Shown: positions 26,715-35,019, counted from the stretch's first letter. The stretch is 53,941 nt of DNA from UKL13-2 sp043773745 (GCA_043773745.1 JAYVEV010000073.1:1-53941); one strand, 5' to 3'. The notes: generated by a model from the sequence alone, not told the origin. A program made the numbers and translations.

Positions 26715-26723
26715 CTATCCACA
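26715..26723 (+). promoter_or_regulatory. DnaA box (one mismatch)
   Basis: CTATCCACA differs from TTATCCACA only at the first position and lies on the other side of the AT-rich tract, facing the box at 26669-26677. Confidence 0.55.
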
Positions 26724-26770
26724 GCACACCCCCAACTCATAAGCATATTATTACAACGAAAAATAATGAC

Positions 26771-28144
26771 CTAACCACGCAAGGTTTGCATAAGCAAAGC
26801 ATGATCCCTGGCTATCTGTGGGTCTGCATTAATTAACTCAACAATCTTACGGCAGGCATGTAAAACCGTTGTGTGATCGCGTCCTCCGAAGGCCTCACCA
26901 ATTTCTGGCAAAGACATAGGCGTGAGCTCTTTTGCAAGCGCCATCGCCATTTGGCGGGGTCTGGCAAGAGAACGTACCCGTTTTTTTGAATACATTTCAG
27001 AAACTTTGATTTTGTAATAATCCGCAACCGTCTTTTGAATGTTTTCAATGGAGATTTGGCGGTTAAGCACGGCCAGCAAATCTTTTAGCGCTTCCTTAGC
27101 GGCTGAAATAGTAACCGGCAAATTATTAAATCGCGAAAAGGCCAAAACGCGTTTCAACCCGCCCTCAAGCTCCCGAACATTAGAGCGAATATGCTTGGCG
27201 ATAAAGAAAGCAACCTCTTCGTTTAGTTGAATTCCTTCGCTTTCAGCCTTTTTGAGCAAAATAGCGACTCGCATTTCAAGCTCTGGCGGCTCGACAGAAA
27301 CCGTTAAACCCCAGCCGAAGCGGGAAATAAGTCGATCTTCAATATTAGAGATTTCTTTTGGGAAGCGATCGCTGGTAATGACGACCTGCTTTCCACCCTC
27401 AATTAAAGCGTTAAAGGCGTAGAAAAACTCTTCCTGGGTACGTGACTTGCCACCAAAAAACTGAATATCATCAATTAACAATAAATCGAGGGTGTGATAG
27501 GAACGCTTGAAGCTATCGAACGCTTTGTGTTGATAGGCTTTCACCACATCAGTAACAAATTGCTCGGCATGGATATAGCGAATATTGGCCTGCGGATTTT
27601 GCTCAAGCAGTTGATTGCCAATAGCCTGTACTAAATGAGTCTTGCCCAACCCGGTGGTGCCATATATAAATAATGGGTTATAGGCTTGTCCCGGGTTTTG
27701 CCCCACCTGCAAAGCGGCGGCGCGCGCCAACTGGTTGGCCTTGCCGCCCACAAAGCTTGCGAACGTAAAAGCGGGATTAATGCGGTGAGGAATACCTTTT
27801 GAGGCGCCTGGAGTGCCCGCGCCCGCGGAGGCGCCCGAGCGAAACCTATTTGCGGAAGCGCCGGAAGGGGGCAGGACTTCGTCATGATCAAGGATGGCTT
27901 CTACCTCGGCCTCCTCCAGCGCCAATTCTAAAAAAATAGGCCGCGAGAAAAACCGCTCACCCGATTGCTCAACACGCGTTAGCAAGCGCTCTTTGGCCCA
28001 TTGCAACACGTGGCGATTAGGCGCAATCAGCGTGAAGCTGTCGCCCTCTTGTTCAAAACGCAGAGGTTTAATCCACGTGTTGTACTGATGTTGAGAGAGC
28101 TCCTGTTGAAAATCGGTGACACAGGATTGCCAGAAAGGATGCAT
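26771..28144 (-). CDS. dnaA: Chromosomal replication initiator DnaA
   Basis: DnaA is the AAA+ initiator that binds DnaA boxes and opens oriC. The 457-residue protein has domain I (FWQSCVTDFQQELSQHQYNT), a short Gly/Ala/Ser linker (about 90-120), the AAA+ domain with Walker A GTTGLGKT at 162-169 and Walker B LLLIDDIQFFGG, and the domain IV DNA-binding helix-turn-helix with the signature GGRDHTTVLHACRKI. It is transcribed away from rpmH; the two genes are separated by a 422-base gap holding another DnaA box, through which DnaA probably autoregulates. Confidence 0.98.
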   Translation of the reverse strand: MHPFWQSCVTDFQQELSQHQYNTWIKPLRFEQEGDSFTLIAPNRHVLQWAKERLLTRVEQSGERFFSRPIFLELALEEAEVEAILDHDEVLPPSGASANRFRSGASAGAGTPGASKGIPHRINPAFTFASFVGGKANQLARAAALQVGQNPGQAYNPLFIYGTTGLGKTHLVQAIGNQLLEQNPQANIRYIHAEQFVTDVVKAYQHKAFDSFKRSYHTLDLLLIDDIQFFGGKSRTQEEFFYAFNALIEGGKQVVITSDRFPKEISNIEDRLISRFGWGLTVSVEPPELEMRVAILLKKAESEGIQLNEEVAFFIAKHIRSNVRELEGGLKRVLAFSRFNNLPVTISAAKEALKDLLAVLNRQISIENIQKTVADYYKIKVSEMYSKKRVRSLARPRQMAMALAKELTPMSLPEIGEAFGGRDHTTVLHACRKIVELINADPQIARDHALLMQTLRG

Positions 28145-28285
28145 TCGTTGGGGTCAGTAAGGATCGGTGATGGTCGTCGAAAGACGGCAAAGCGAAAAAA
28201 GAAGAAAACAAAAAGCCGGAAAAACAAAAAGGCAGATTGCCAAATCAAAGTACACAACCCATTATTTTACGCCTTCCAAGGCAAC

Positions 28286-28294
28286 TTATCCACA
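28286..28294 (+). promoter_or_regulatory. DnaA box (perfect), upstream of dnaA
   Basis: TTATCCACA on the plus strand, about 140 bases upstream of the dnaA start. It is placed to bind DnaA for autoregulation of dnaA or origin function. Confidence 0.75.
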
Positions 28295-28448
28295 AGCAAA
28301 ATGAACAGAAAACGAGATTGTTTTCGGTGGGCGGGTAAAACGACAAGCGAAGACAAGCGCCAAGAAGCGAGATATCACACCCCCCTAAAAACTCAGGGAG
28401 AGTCCGAAAGAAGCGACCGGACAACGAGCGACAAAAAGCAGGAAGGGG

Positions 28449-28478
28449 TTGACTAAATGACTGAAAAAACAAGATAAT
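28449..28478 (+). promoter_or_regulatory. Sigma70-type promoter for rpmH-rnpA
   Basis: TTGACT at 28449-28454 and GATAAT at 28473-28478 with an 18-base spacer. This predicts a transcript start near 28485 and a leader of about 80 bases before rpmH. Confidence 0.65.
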
Positions 28479-28566
28479 ACCAAGTTCTGCGCAGAGCTTT
28501 CGCTCATACAGGCGGTTTTCAAGGCCCTTGTGTGCGCCCAACTTTATTTTTTAGCTGAGTACGATT

Positions 28567-28701
28567 ATGAAACGCACCTATCAACCATCCGTAGCCCGCC
28601 GCAAAAAAACCCACGGTTTTCGCGTTCGCATGAAAACAGCGGGAGGCCGCGCAGTCATTAATGCACGCCGCGCCAAAGGCCGCGCCCGTCTAGCGGTATA
28701 A
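28567..28701 (+). CDS. rpmH: Ribosomal protein L34
   Basis: This 44-residue basic ribosomal protein of the 50S subunit begins MKRTYQPSVARRKKTHGFR and ends ARRAKGRARLAV, a full-length L34. It is the first gene of the plus-strand set and sits 76 bases ahead of rnpA, the usual rpmH-rnpA-yidD-yidC arrangement. A sigma70-like promoter lies about 90 bases upstream. Confidence 0.98.
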   Translation: MKRTYQPSVARRKKTHGFRVRMKTAGGRAVINARRAKGRARLAV

Positions 28702-28776
28702 GCGGCGATCTCTTACCCGCGCGCGTTACTGCGTTACTTTTACTCAACGTCGGCACTAAGGCCGCACTAGGTAGCC

Positions 28777-29322
28777 ATGCCAATTGTTGAAACGGGTGAT
28801 ACTTTAATATCGCCACGACAAAGCGCACGATTCCCCAGAGCGAGGCGCTTAAACAAGATTGCCGTCGCCGCGGTGCTCAAGCAGGGCAAACGAATCAAGG
28901 CGGCCATCAATTCGTTGCCGCCGCCAGCGATGGCAATCATCGGGGCAAAGCCACAGAAACCAATCGCAAAATTCAACATCAAGACACATGTCCCTGCTTA
29001 TACTGGGGCGACAAATCTTGACAAAAAGGCGGGCGCTCATGCCGCCCGGCAGCCGGGCCGCTTTGCTCGAATTGCTATCGCGGTGCCAAAACGGCTGCTC
29101 AAGTCGGCGGTGTCTCGAAACACCGTTAAACGCTGGATTCGTGAAGCGTTTCGCCTTCACCCGGTGCGTGAGCGGCAGGTGGATATGTTGATTAAGCTAG
29201 AATCAAAGTTTGATCTTAAAAACGATGCCGAGCGCCAAGCAGCAAAACAAGAGTTACAAGGGCTGCTTTTAGAAGCCCAACGCCGACTACCCGCAACACC
29301 CCAACTACTGGGAGCGGGTTGA
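28777..29322 (+). CDS. rnpA: Ribonuclease P protein component, with unusual insertion
   Basis: RnpA is the protein cofactor of RNase P, which matures tRNA 5' ends. The N-terminal FPRARRLNKIAVAAVLKQGKR and the RNA-binding signature SAVSRNTVKRWIREAFR (R114 to R126) are clear. The protein is 181 residues, against the usual 115-140. An extra segment of about 50 residues (roughly 44-94, with SLPPPAMAIIGAKPQKPIAK) separates the first strand from RFARIAIAVPKRL, where normal proteins have a short loop. The C-terminal tail (LEAQRRLPATPQLLGAG) is also extended. It starts at ATG 28777 with only a weak ribosome site and is immediately followed by yidD. Confidence 0.93.
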   Translation: MPIVETGDTLISPRQSARFPRARRLNKIAVAAVLKQGKRIKAAINSLPPPAMAIIGAKPQKPIAKFNIKTHVPAYTGATNLDKKAGAHAARQPGRFARIAIAVPKRLLKSAVSRNTVKRWIREAFRLHPVRERQVDMLIKLESKFDLKNDAERQAAKQELQGLLLEAQRRLPATPQLLGAG

Positions 29323-29323
29323 T

Positions 29324-29542
29324 ATGTCCTTGCTTGCCCGCATATTCATTGCAATGATTCGTCTATACCAATATTTCCTGAGCCCGCTGTTGGGCTCGCA
29401 ATGCCGGTTTACACCAACTTGTTCTCACTATGCAGCCGACGCCTTAAACAAATATGGTGCGGCCAAGGGGGCCTATTTGGCATCTCGCCGCTTGCTGCGT
29501 TGTCATCCGTGGTGTGATGGCGGTTATGACCCCGTTCCTTGA
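29324..29542 (+). CDS. yidD: Membrane protein insertion efficiency factor YidD
   Basis: This small protein of the DUF37 family helps YidC-dependent membrane insertion. The 72 residues begin with an amphipathic segment (LLARIFIAMIRLYQYFLSPL) and carry the family signature CRFTPTCSHYA and the ending LLRCHPWCDGGYDPVP. The ATG is two bases after the rnpA stop, and yidC follows after a 99-base gap that contains a short GC-rich hairpin (GCCGGC repeated around an 8-base loop, near 29589-29608). Confidence 0.97.
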   Translation: MSLLARIFIAMIRLYQYFLSPLLGSQCRFTPTCSHYAADALNKYGAAKGAYLASRRLLRCHPWCDGGYDPVP

Positions 29543-29641
29543 GTAAAAACCAATCGTTATTTTCATCACCCTTCATCATTCATAAAGCCGCCGGCAGATC
29601 TCCGCCGGCTCCCAACCATCACTTACTGAGCTTGTTCCTAC

Positions 29642-31351
29642 ATGGATACGCAACGCATTATTGCTTTAATCGTTTTTTCTGCTTCGAGCTTGTTTTTATG
29701 GGAGGCATGGCAAAAACATAATCACCCACCACTACCGCCCACCAATCCTGCTGCGACAGTAGCGGGCACAAACACCAATGTTGCGACCAACAGCGCCAAG
29801 GATCCGAGCGTTCCCAATTCAATTGCGCCGCCCGTCGGCGCCATGCCAAATGCCGCCGCAGAGCTGGGCGCGCCGGTTGCAAATATGCCCGCCACTGGCG
29901 AGCGCATCTCTGTTCGTACCGACACCATTGCGGTCGTGCTGGATACGCAAGGCGGGGATGTGCGAACCGTAACGCTTCTGAAACATGCGGCTAGGGGGGA
30001 CAGCAAACACCCCTTCAATCTCATGCAGGACAAGGTTGGCGCTTACTTCATTGCGCAGTCAGGCTTGCTGGGCCCTAATCTGCCCAATCACTCGTCGCGT
30101 TGGACGACATCAGGCAACAGTTTTGACTTGGGTAATAATGAAAAACTAGAAGTGACACTCGCCAATACGGATGCGGCTGGCATTAGCATTAACAAAACCT
30201 TTGTTTTTACGCGCGGCAGCTATGTGATTGATGTGCGCTATGACATCAAAAATGAAAGTGGTGCGCCGATTAGTCCGCGAGCATATTTCCAGTTCCTCCG
30301 CGATGGCAACCCGCCAGAAGGAGAAAGCTCAGGAAGTAACCCGTTTACTGGCATCAGCACTTTTACTGGGCCTGCTGTTTATACAGAAGCCAAGAAATTT
30401 CAAAAGATTGCATTTAGCGATGTAGACAAAAACAAGCAGGATCACGTAAAACTGGCCGCCGATGGTTGGTTGGGGATGGTTCAACATTATTTTGTGTCAG
30501 CCTGGCTGCCACAGGGAACGGCAGAGCGTGAGTTCTATACCAAGAAGGTAACCGACAAGTTATATAGCGCGGGCGTAATCGTACCGGTCGCGGCAATCGC
30601 CAGCGGCGCAACGGCCAGCGTGGCAATGCCGCTATACGTCGGCCCACAAGAACAAGAAAAACTAAAAAAACTTGCGCCCGGCCTGGAGCTGGTGGTTGAT
30701 TACGGCTGGCTGAAAATTTTGGCTTACCCCATGTTTGAGGTGCTGTCCTGGCTTAATAACCTGGTGGGCAATTGGGGCTGGACCATTATTCTATTTACGA
30801 TCTTGTTAAAGCTGGTCTTCTTCCCGCTGAACCAGAAGGCGGGCAAATCGATGGCGCACATGAAAACCATGGCGCCAAAGATTGAGGCGCTGAAGGTACG
30901 TTATGGCGATGACAAGATGAAGATGAACCAGGCCATGATGGAAATGTACAAAACGGAAAAAATCAATCCGTTGGGTGGTTGTTTGCCCATTCTGGTTCAA
31001 ATGCCGTTTTTCATTGCCTTATATTGGGTGCTGCTAAGTGCGGTGGAATTGCGAAACACGCCGTGGATGGGTTGGATTACCGATCTTTCTACCCCGGACC
31101 CGTATTATGTATTGCCCATCATTATGGGCGCATCGATGCTGATCCAAACCAAGCTAAACCCTGCGCCGGCAGATCCCGTGCAGGCTAAGGTGATGATGGT
31201 GCTGCCGGTGGTGTTTTCAATCATGTTCTTTTTCTTCCCGTCAGGCTTGGTGCTGTATTGGACAATGCAAAACATTCTGGGCATCATCCAGCAGTGGTAT
31301 ATCAACAAAACTTTTGGGCCGGTGGTAGCCCCCAAGTTGGCGAAGCGGTAG
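29642..31351 (+). CDS. yidC: Membrane protein insertase YidC
   Basis: YidC inserts inner-membrane proteins alone or with SecYEG; the ATP synthase c subunit encoded downstream is a classical substrate. The 569-residue protein has an N-terminal membrane anchor (residues 1-20), a Pro/Ala/Thr-rich linker, a large periplasmic beta domain (about 75-350) and the conserved C-terminal core (NWGWTIILFTILLKLVFFPL, KINPLGGCLPILVQMPFFIA, GLVLYWTMQNILGIIQQWYI). The length is typical for Gram-negatives. It is followed by a hairpin terminator. Confidence 0.98.
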   Translation: MDTQRIIALIVFSASSLFLWEAWQKHNHPPLPPTNPAATVAGTNTNVATNSAKDPSVPNSIAPPVGAMPNAAAELGAPVANMPATGERISVRTDTIAVVLDTQGGDVRTVTLLKHAARGDSKHPFNLMQDKVGAYFIAQSGLLGPNLPNHSSRWTTSGNSFDLGNNEKLEVTLANTDAAGISINKTFVFTRGSYVIDVRYDIKNESGAPISPRAYFQFLRDGNPPEGESSGSNPFTGISTFTGPAVYTEAKKFQKIAFSDVDKNKQDHVKLAADGWLGMVQHYFVSAWLPQGTAEREFYTKKVTDKLYSAGVIVPVAAIASGATASVAMPLYVGPQEQEKLKKLAPGLELVVDYGWLKILAYPMFEVLSWLNNLVGNWGWTIILFTILLKLVFFPLNQKAGKSMAHMKTMAPKIEALKVRYGDDKMKMNQAMMEMYKTEKINPLGGCLPILVQMPFFIALYWVLLSAVELRNTPWMGWITDLSTPDPYYVLPIIMGASMLIQTKLNPAPADPVQAKVMMVLPVVFSIMFFFFPSGLVLYWTMQNILGIIQQWYINKTFGPVVAPKLAKR

Positions 31352-31402
31352 CGATAACAAATAAGGTGGCGACAGCGGTCGCGCTGACAGTCACAAACCA
31401 AT

Positions 31403-31442
31403 AGGCCGCTGCATCGCAAGATCGGCGGCCTGTTTCATTTTT
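31403..31442 (+). terminator. Probable terminator after yidC
   Basis: AGGCCGC at 31403-31409 pairs with GCGGCCT at 31425-31431, followed by GTTTCATTTTT. It separates the rpmH-yidC set from mnmE, which would then need its own promoter in the short remaining gap or rely on read-through. Confidence 0.65.
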
Positions 31443-31462
31443 GGGCGTGATAAATTCAAGAA

Positions 31463-32845
31463 ATGATGGATATATTACCTAGCAAGCGGCCACGCACAGA
31501 ACAAGATGTTTCACGTGAAACCATTGCTGCTATTGCTACGGCGCCCGGACGTGGCGGTATCGGCGTGGTGCGGGTTTCAGGCAAAGCGCTAAAGCCGCTG
31601 GCCGAAACTATAATTGGTCGTCCTATTACCCCAAGAGCCGCAACCTTGGCCACCTTTCGTGATGCCGCCGGCCTCGCCATAGACCAAGGCATTGCTTTGT
31701 ACTTTCCGGCGCCGCATTCATATACAGGTGAAGATGTGCTTGAGCTACAGGGGCACGGCGGCCTTGCGGTGATGCAGCGGCTATTGCAGCGCTGCATTGA
31801 GCTGGGGTGCCGGCTGGCGAAGCCAGGGGAATTTACTGAACGCGCCTTTCTTAATAGCAAACTCGACCTTGCTCAAGCAGAAAGCGTGGCCGACCTAATC
31901 GAAGCCACCTCCATCGAGGCTGCACAGTCAGCTGCCCGCTCTCTGACCGGTGAGTTTTCATCAAAAGTTCACGCGCTGACCGATTTAACAATTGAATTGC
32001 GTATGCATGTCGAAGCGTGCATTGATTTTCCGGAAGAGGAAATCGATCCCGCAGACCGTATGGCGCAGCAAGCCAAACTCCAGCATCTGCGGGGCCTACA
32101 AGCCAATTTGGCGTTGGAGACCAAACAGGGCGTAGTGATGCGAGATGGCCTGACGGTGGTGTTGATCGGGCGCCCCAATGTAGGCAAATCGAGCCTCCTC
32201 AATAAGCTGGCGGGCGAAGATATTGCCATTGTCACACCCATTGCTGGAACCACGCGCGACCATGTTCGCGCCACCATTTCATTGGCAGGCGTGCCCATTC
32301 ACTTAATTGATACGGCCGGCCTCAGAGATACCGATGATGAGGTTGAAAAGATTGGCATTGCGCGCACATGGGCGGCAATTGAAAAAGCCGGCGCGGCATT
32401 GCTAATCGCGGAGACGGGTGAAATGGTGGGGCCGCGCGAAGCAGAGATTCTGGCAAAGCTGCCAGAATCCTTGCCGGTTGCTTGGGTTTACAACAAAATT
32501 GATGTACATGGACAGCCTGCCGCAAGATTGCAGCAGGATCGTCATGCATTGATTAAGCTTTCTGCCATGACCGGCGAAGGTGTGGAGTTGGTGCGCGAAT
32601 GGCTGCTGGAAACGGCCGGTTGGCAGCCAAGCGGCGGCGGGGTGTTTATGGCGCGCGCGCGCCATTTGGTTGCATTGCGCGCAGTCGATAGCCACCTGGA
32701 ACGTGCCGCTCTACCCGATTTGCCATTTGAGTTGTTTGCAGAGGAGCTGCGGCTGGCGCAGCAAGCGCTTTCCACCATTACCGGCGAGTTCACCCCAGAT
32801 GACTTGTTGGGTGAAATTTTTGGAAAATTCTGCATCGGAAAATAG
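31463..32845 (+). CDS. mnmE: tRNA modification GTPase MnmE
   Basis: MnmE works with MnmG to make 5-carboxymethylaminomethyl-uridine at the tRNA wobble position. The 460-residue protein has the N-terminal folate-binding domain (IAAIATAPGRGGIGVVRVSG), a helical domain, and a Ras-like G domain: G1 GRPNVGKS from about residue 236, G2 AGTTRDHVRA, G3 DTAGLRDTDD, G4 YNKID. It ends with the C-(I/V)-GK motif FCIGK, which carries the catalytic cysteine. The codons for V-S-R-E-T near residue 18 coincide with a parS site, so two functions are written in the same DNA. mnmG follows 163 bases later with a second parS between. Confidence 0.98.
   Translation: MMDILPSKRPRTEQDVSRETIAAIATAPGRGGIGVVRVSGKALKPLAETIIGRPITPRAATLATFRDAAGLAIDQGIALYFPAPHSYTGEDVLELQGHGGLAVMQRLLQRCIELGCRLAKPGEFTERAFLNSKLDLAQAESVADLIEATSIEAAQSAARSLTGEFSSKVHALTDLTIELRMHVEACIDFPEEEIDPADRMAQQAKLQHLRGLQANLALETKQGVVMRDGLTVVLIGRPNVGKSSLLNKLAGEDIAIVTPIAGTTRDHVRATISLAGVPIHLIDTAGLRDTDDEVEKIGIARTWAAIEKAGAALLIAETGEMVGPREAEILAKLPESLPVAWVYNKIDVHGQPAARLQQDRHALIKLSAMTGEGVELVREWLLETAGWQPSGGGVFMARARHLVALRAVDSHLERAALPDLPFELFAEELRLAQQALSTITGEFTPDDLLGEIFGKFCIGK
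31507..31522. promoter_or_regulatory. parS site within mnmE
   Basis: TGTTTCACGTGAAACC matches the 16-bp chromosomal parS consensus TGTTNCACGTGAAACA at all positions but the last. Centre-symmetric, it lies in the 5' part of mnmE, about 4.2 kb before parA, and should bind the ParB encoded at 36494-37351. Confidence 0.9.
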
Positions 32846-32857
32846 CCGCAGCGTGAT

Positions 32858-32873
32858 TGTTCCACGTGAAACA
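32858..32873. promoter_or_regulatory. parS site between mnmE and mnmG
   Basis: TGTTCCACGTGAAACA is a perfect match to the parS consensus (C at the variable position). It lies in the gap after mnmE, 1.35 kb from the first site. I saw no further matching site in the window. Confidence 0.93.
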
Positions 32874-33008
32874 AAGCGTTTTCTGACCTGTCGGCCTCGC
32901 AAATAATTAACCATAAGCCCTTGAAGCCTGGGCTAGGCATAGCCTTTTTTCGAGCAATGGCTTAGAATCGGTCTCCGGCATTAACTTCAGTAAATTCCCA
33001 GCAAAATC

Positions 33009-34958
33009 ATGGACTTTCCAACTCGTTTTGATGTGATTGTGATCGGCGGCGGCCATGCAGGCACCGAGGCCGCGCTCGCGTCTGCTCGGGCGGGTGCCAA
33101 AACGTGTTTGCTTACGCACGCCATTGAAACGCTGGGGCAAATGTCATGCAATCCGTCAATTGGCGGCATTGGCAAGGGGCATCTCGTCAAGGAAATTGAC
33201 GCGCTGGGTGGTGCCATGGCGATAGCCACAGATGAGGCGGGGATTCAGTTTCGCACCCTCAATGCCAGCAAGGGGCCCGCAGTGCGGGCTACCCGAGCAC
33301 AAGCTGATCGTGTGCTGTATCGTGCGGCAATTCGACTTCGACTGGAAAACCAGCCCAATTTATGGCTTTTCCAACAGGCGGTTGATGATTTAATATTAGA
33401 TGAGTCGAGTGGTACGCCCCGATTGACGGGCGTAATAACGCAAGTGGGCCTTCGCTTTTATGCTAATGCCGTAGTCTTGACGGCAGGCACCTTCTTAGCT
33501 GGAAAAATTCACGTCGGCATGCAAAACTATTCTGCAGGTCGTGCGGGCGATCCGTCGGCCATCACTTTGGCTGCGCGTTTGCGGGAATTGAATTTGCCGG
33601 TAGGGCGCTTAAAAACTGGCACCCCGCCGCGCATTGACGGGCGCAGCATCGATTTTTCTAAGATGCAAGAACAACCGGGCGACGATCCAACGCCGGTATT
33701 TTCTTATATGGGCTCGCGAGAACTTCACCCGCGGCAGGTGTCGTGCTGGATAACCCACACCAATACTGAAACCCACGATGCAATTCGCGCGGGGCTAGAT
33801 CGCTCGCCCATGTTCACCGGCGTCATCGAAGGCGTCGGTCCACGCTATTGCCCATCAATTGAAGACAAAATTCATCGCTTTGCAGACAAGGCAAGCCATC
33901 AGATTTTCCTTGAGCCGGAAGGCTTAACGACGAACGAGTTTTATCCCAATGGCATTTCAACATCCTTGCCATTCGATGTGCAGTACAAGCTGGTGCGCTC
34001 AATTCCCGGGTTGGAAAATGCGCATATTTTGCGCCCCGGTTATGCGATTGAATACGATTATTTTGATCCGCGTGGTTTGAAATCATCACTTGAAACCAAG
34101 GCAATTGGCGGGCTCTTTTTTGCGGGCCAAATCAATGGCACGACCGGTTACGAAGAGGCCGCCGCTCAAGGTTTGCTGGCAGGTATTAACGCCGCGCTGT
34201 ATTCGAAGGAAGAGCCAAGCTGGTGTCCGCGCCGGGACGAGGCCTACTTGGGCGTGCTGGTGGACGACCTCATTACTCGAGGTGTCACTGAGCCCTATCG
34301 CATGTTCACCAGCCGCGCGGAATACCGCCTGCAGTTACGCGAAGACAATGCCGACATGCGCTTGACTGAGGTCGGTCGAAAACTAGGTTTGGTTGATGAT
34401 GTGCGCTGGCAAGCGTTCAGTGAAAAGCGCGAAGCGGTTGAGCGCGAAACCGCGCGGCTTAAGGCAACATGGGCGCAACCATTAAAGCTCAGCGCACCAG
34501 ACTCCATGCGGGTCTTGGGTCAACTGATCGAACGTGAGTATTCTCTTTTTGAATTGCTGCGTCGCCCCAACGTAAGCTATGACGGCCTGATGACGCTGCC
34601 GATGGCGGGCATTCGGGTTGAAGACGCCGCCGTTGCGGAACAGGTTGAAATTGCCGCTAAATACCAGGGCTATATTGACCGGCAGCAGGATGAAGTGGCG
34701 CATAGTCTGGCGCATGAAGAAACGCGATTACCGCACGATATTGACTATCTTCAAGTCCACGGCTTATCCAAAGAAGTGCAACTCAAACTTAATCAGCACA
34801 AGCCAGAAACCATCGGTCAGGCCGGGCGGATTCAGGGTATAACGCCGGCCGCTGTTTCATTGTTATTGGTGCATGTTAAGCGCGGCTTTAGTGGTGGTAA
34901 AAACGACGCCATCACAACAATAAATAAATCTCTTGCCGACGAAAAACTGTCGGCATAA
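33009..34958 (+). CDS. mnmG: tRNA uridine 5-carboxymethylaminomethyl modification enzyme MnmG (GidA)
   Basis: This FAD-dependent partner of MnmE is 649 residues. The dinucleotide-binding site is at the start (FDVIVIGGGHAGTEAALASA), followed by MSCNPSIGGIGKGHLVKEID and the NASKGPAVRATRAQADR loop. Later marks are LKTGTPPRID, YCPSIEDKI, RPGYAIEYDYF and the FAD site GLFFAGQINGTTGYEEAAAQG; the C-terminal helical domain (LSKEVQLKLNQHKPETIGQA) binds MnmE. Its order, mnmE-mnmG-rsmG-parA-parB, is common near proteobacterial origins. Confidence 0.98.
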   Translation: MDFPTRFDVIVIGGGHAGTEAALASARAGAKTCLLTHAIETLGQMSCNPSIGGIGKGHLVKEIDALGGAMAIATDEAGIQFRTLNASKGPAVRATRAQADRVLYRAAIRLRLENQPNLWLFQQAVDDLILDESSGTPRLTGVITQVGLRFYANAVVLTAGTFLAGKIHVGMQNYSAGRAGDPSAITLAARLRELNLPVGRLKTGTPPRIDGRSIDFSKMQEQPGDDPTPVFSYMGSRELHPRQVSCWITHTNTETHDAIRAGLDRSPMFTGVIEGVGPRYCPSIEDKIHRFADKASHQIFLEPEGLTTNEFYPNGISTSLPFDVQYKLVRSIPGLENAHILRPGYAIEYDYFDPRGLKSSLETKAIGGLFFAGQINGTTGYEEAAAQGLLAGINAALYSKEEPSWCPRRDEAYLGVLVDDLITRGVTEPYRMFTSRAEYRLQLREDNADMRLTEVGRKLGLVDDVRWQAFSEKREAVERETARLKATWAQPLKLSAPDSMRVLGQLIEREYSLFELLRRPNVSYDGLMTLPMAGIRVEDAAVAEQVEIAAKYQGYIDRQQDEVAHSLAHEETRLPHDIDYLQVHGLSKEVQLKLNQHKPETIGQAGRIQGITPAAVSLLLVHVKRGFSGGKNDAITTINKSLADEKLSA

Positions 34959-34969
34959 GCCTTTCATCA

Positions 34970-34996
34970 AACAACGCGCGATACTTACGCGTTGTT
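34970..34996. other. Perfect 9-bp inverted repeat between mnmG and rsmG
   Basis: AACAACGCG, nine-base loop, CGCGTTGTT. No T-tract follows, so it is not a standard terminator. It may form an RNA hairpin in the mnmG-rsmG transcript. Confidence 0.5.
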
Positions 34997-35019
34997 AGCG
35001 CTGCACTAACTACCGCCAC

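Larger units (their letters stand above)
26544..26770. other. Candidate oriC: dnaA-dnaN intergenic region
   Basis: This 227-base gap is strongly AT-rich, with its peak in AAATAAATAAATAAAC and neighbouring sequence (about 26674-26712), a likely unwinding element. Flanking that tract are a perfect DnaA box on the minus strand (TTATCCACA, at 26669-26677) and a one-mismatch box on the plus strand (CTATCCACA, at 26715-26723). A weaker match (TGTGGAACA) is at 26659-26667. Gene strand polarity also switches close by. It may equally serve dnaN expression; the second candidate gap is next to rpmH. Confidence 0.6.
28145..28566. other. dnaA-rpmH divergent intergenic region (second oriC candidate)
   Basis: This 422-base region separates divergently transcribed dnaA and rpmH. 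It holds one perfect DnaA box (28286-28294), an A-rich, nearly all-purine tract (about 28191-28230) and a strong promoter towards rpmH. A 151-codon open frame on the plus strand crosses it but starts inside dnaA and has low-complexity Lys-rich composition, so I do not accept it as a gene. In several gammaproteobacteria the functional origin is in this gap. With only one good DnaA box here, I slightly favour the dnaA-dnaN gap or a bipartite origin. Confidence 0.5.

Noticed and set aside
28188..28250. Possible attenuator in the dnaA leader (GGCA-ATC-TGCC followed by TTTTTG on the minus strand)
   Set aside because: The stem is only 4 bp with a 3-base loop, too weak to call.
28001..28456. 151-codon plus-strand frame across the dnaA start and the dnaA-rpmH gap
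   Set aside because: It starts inside dnaA antisense and continues as a Lys/Arg-rich low-complexity stretch through the A-rich origin tract; there is no ribosome site or family resemblance.
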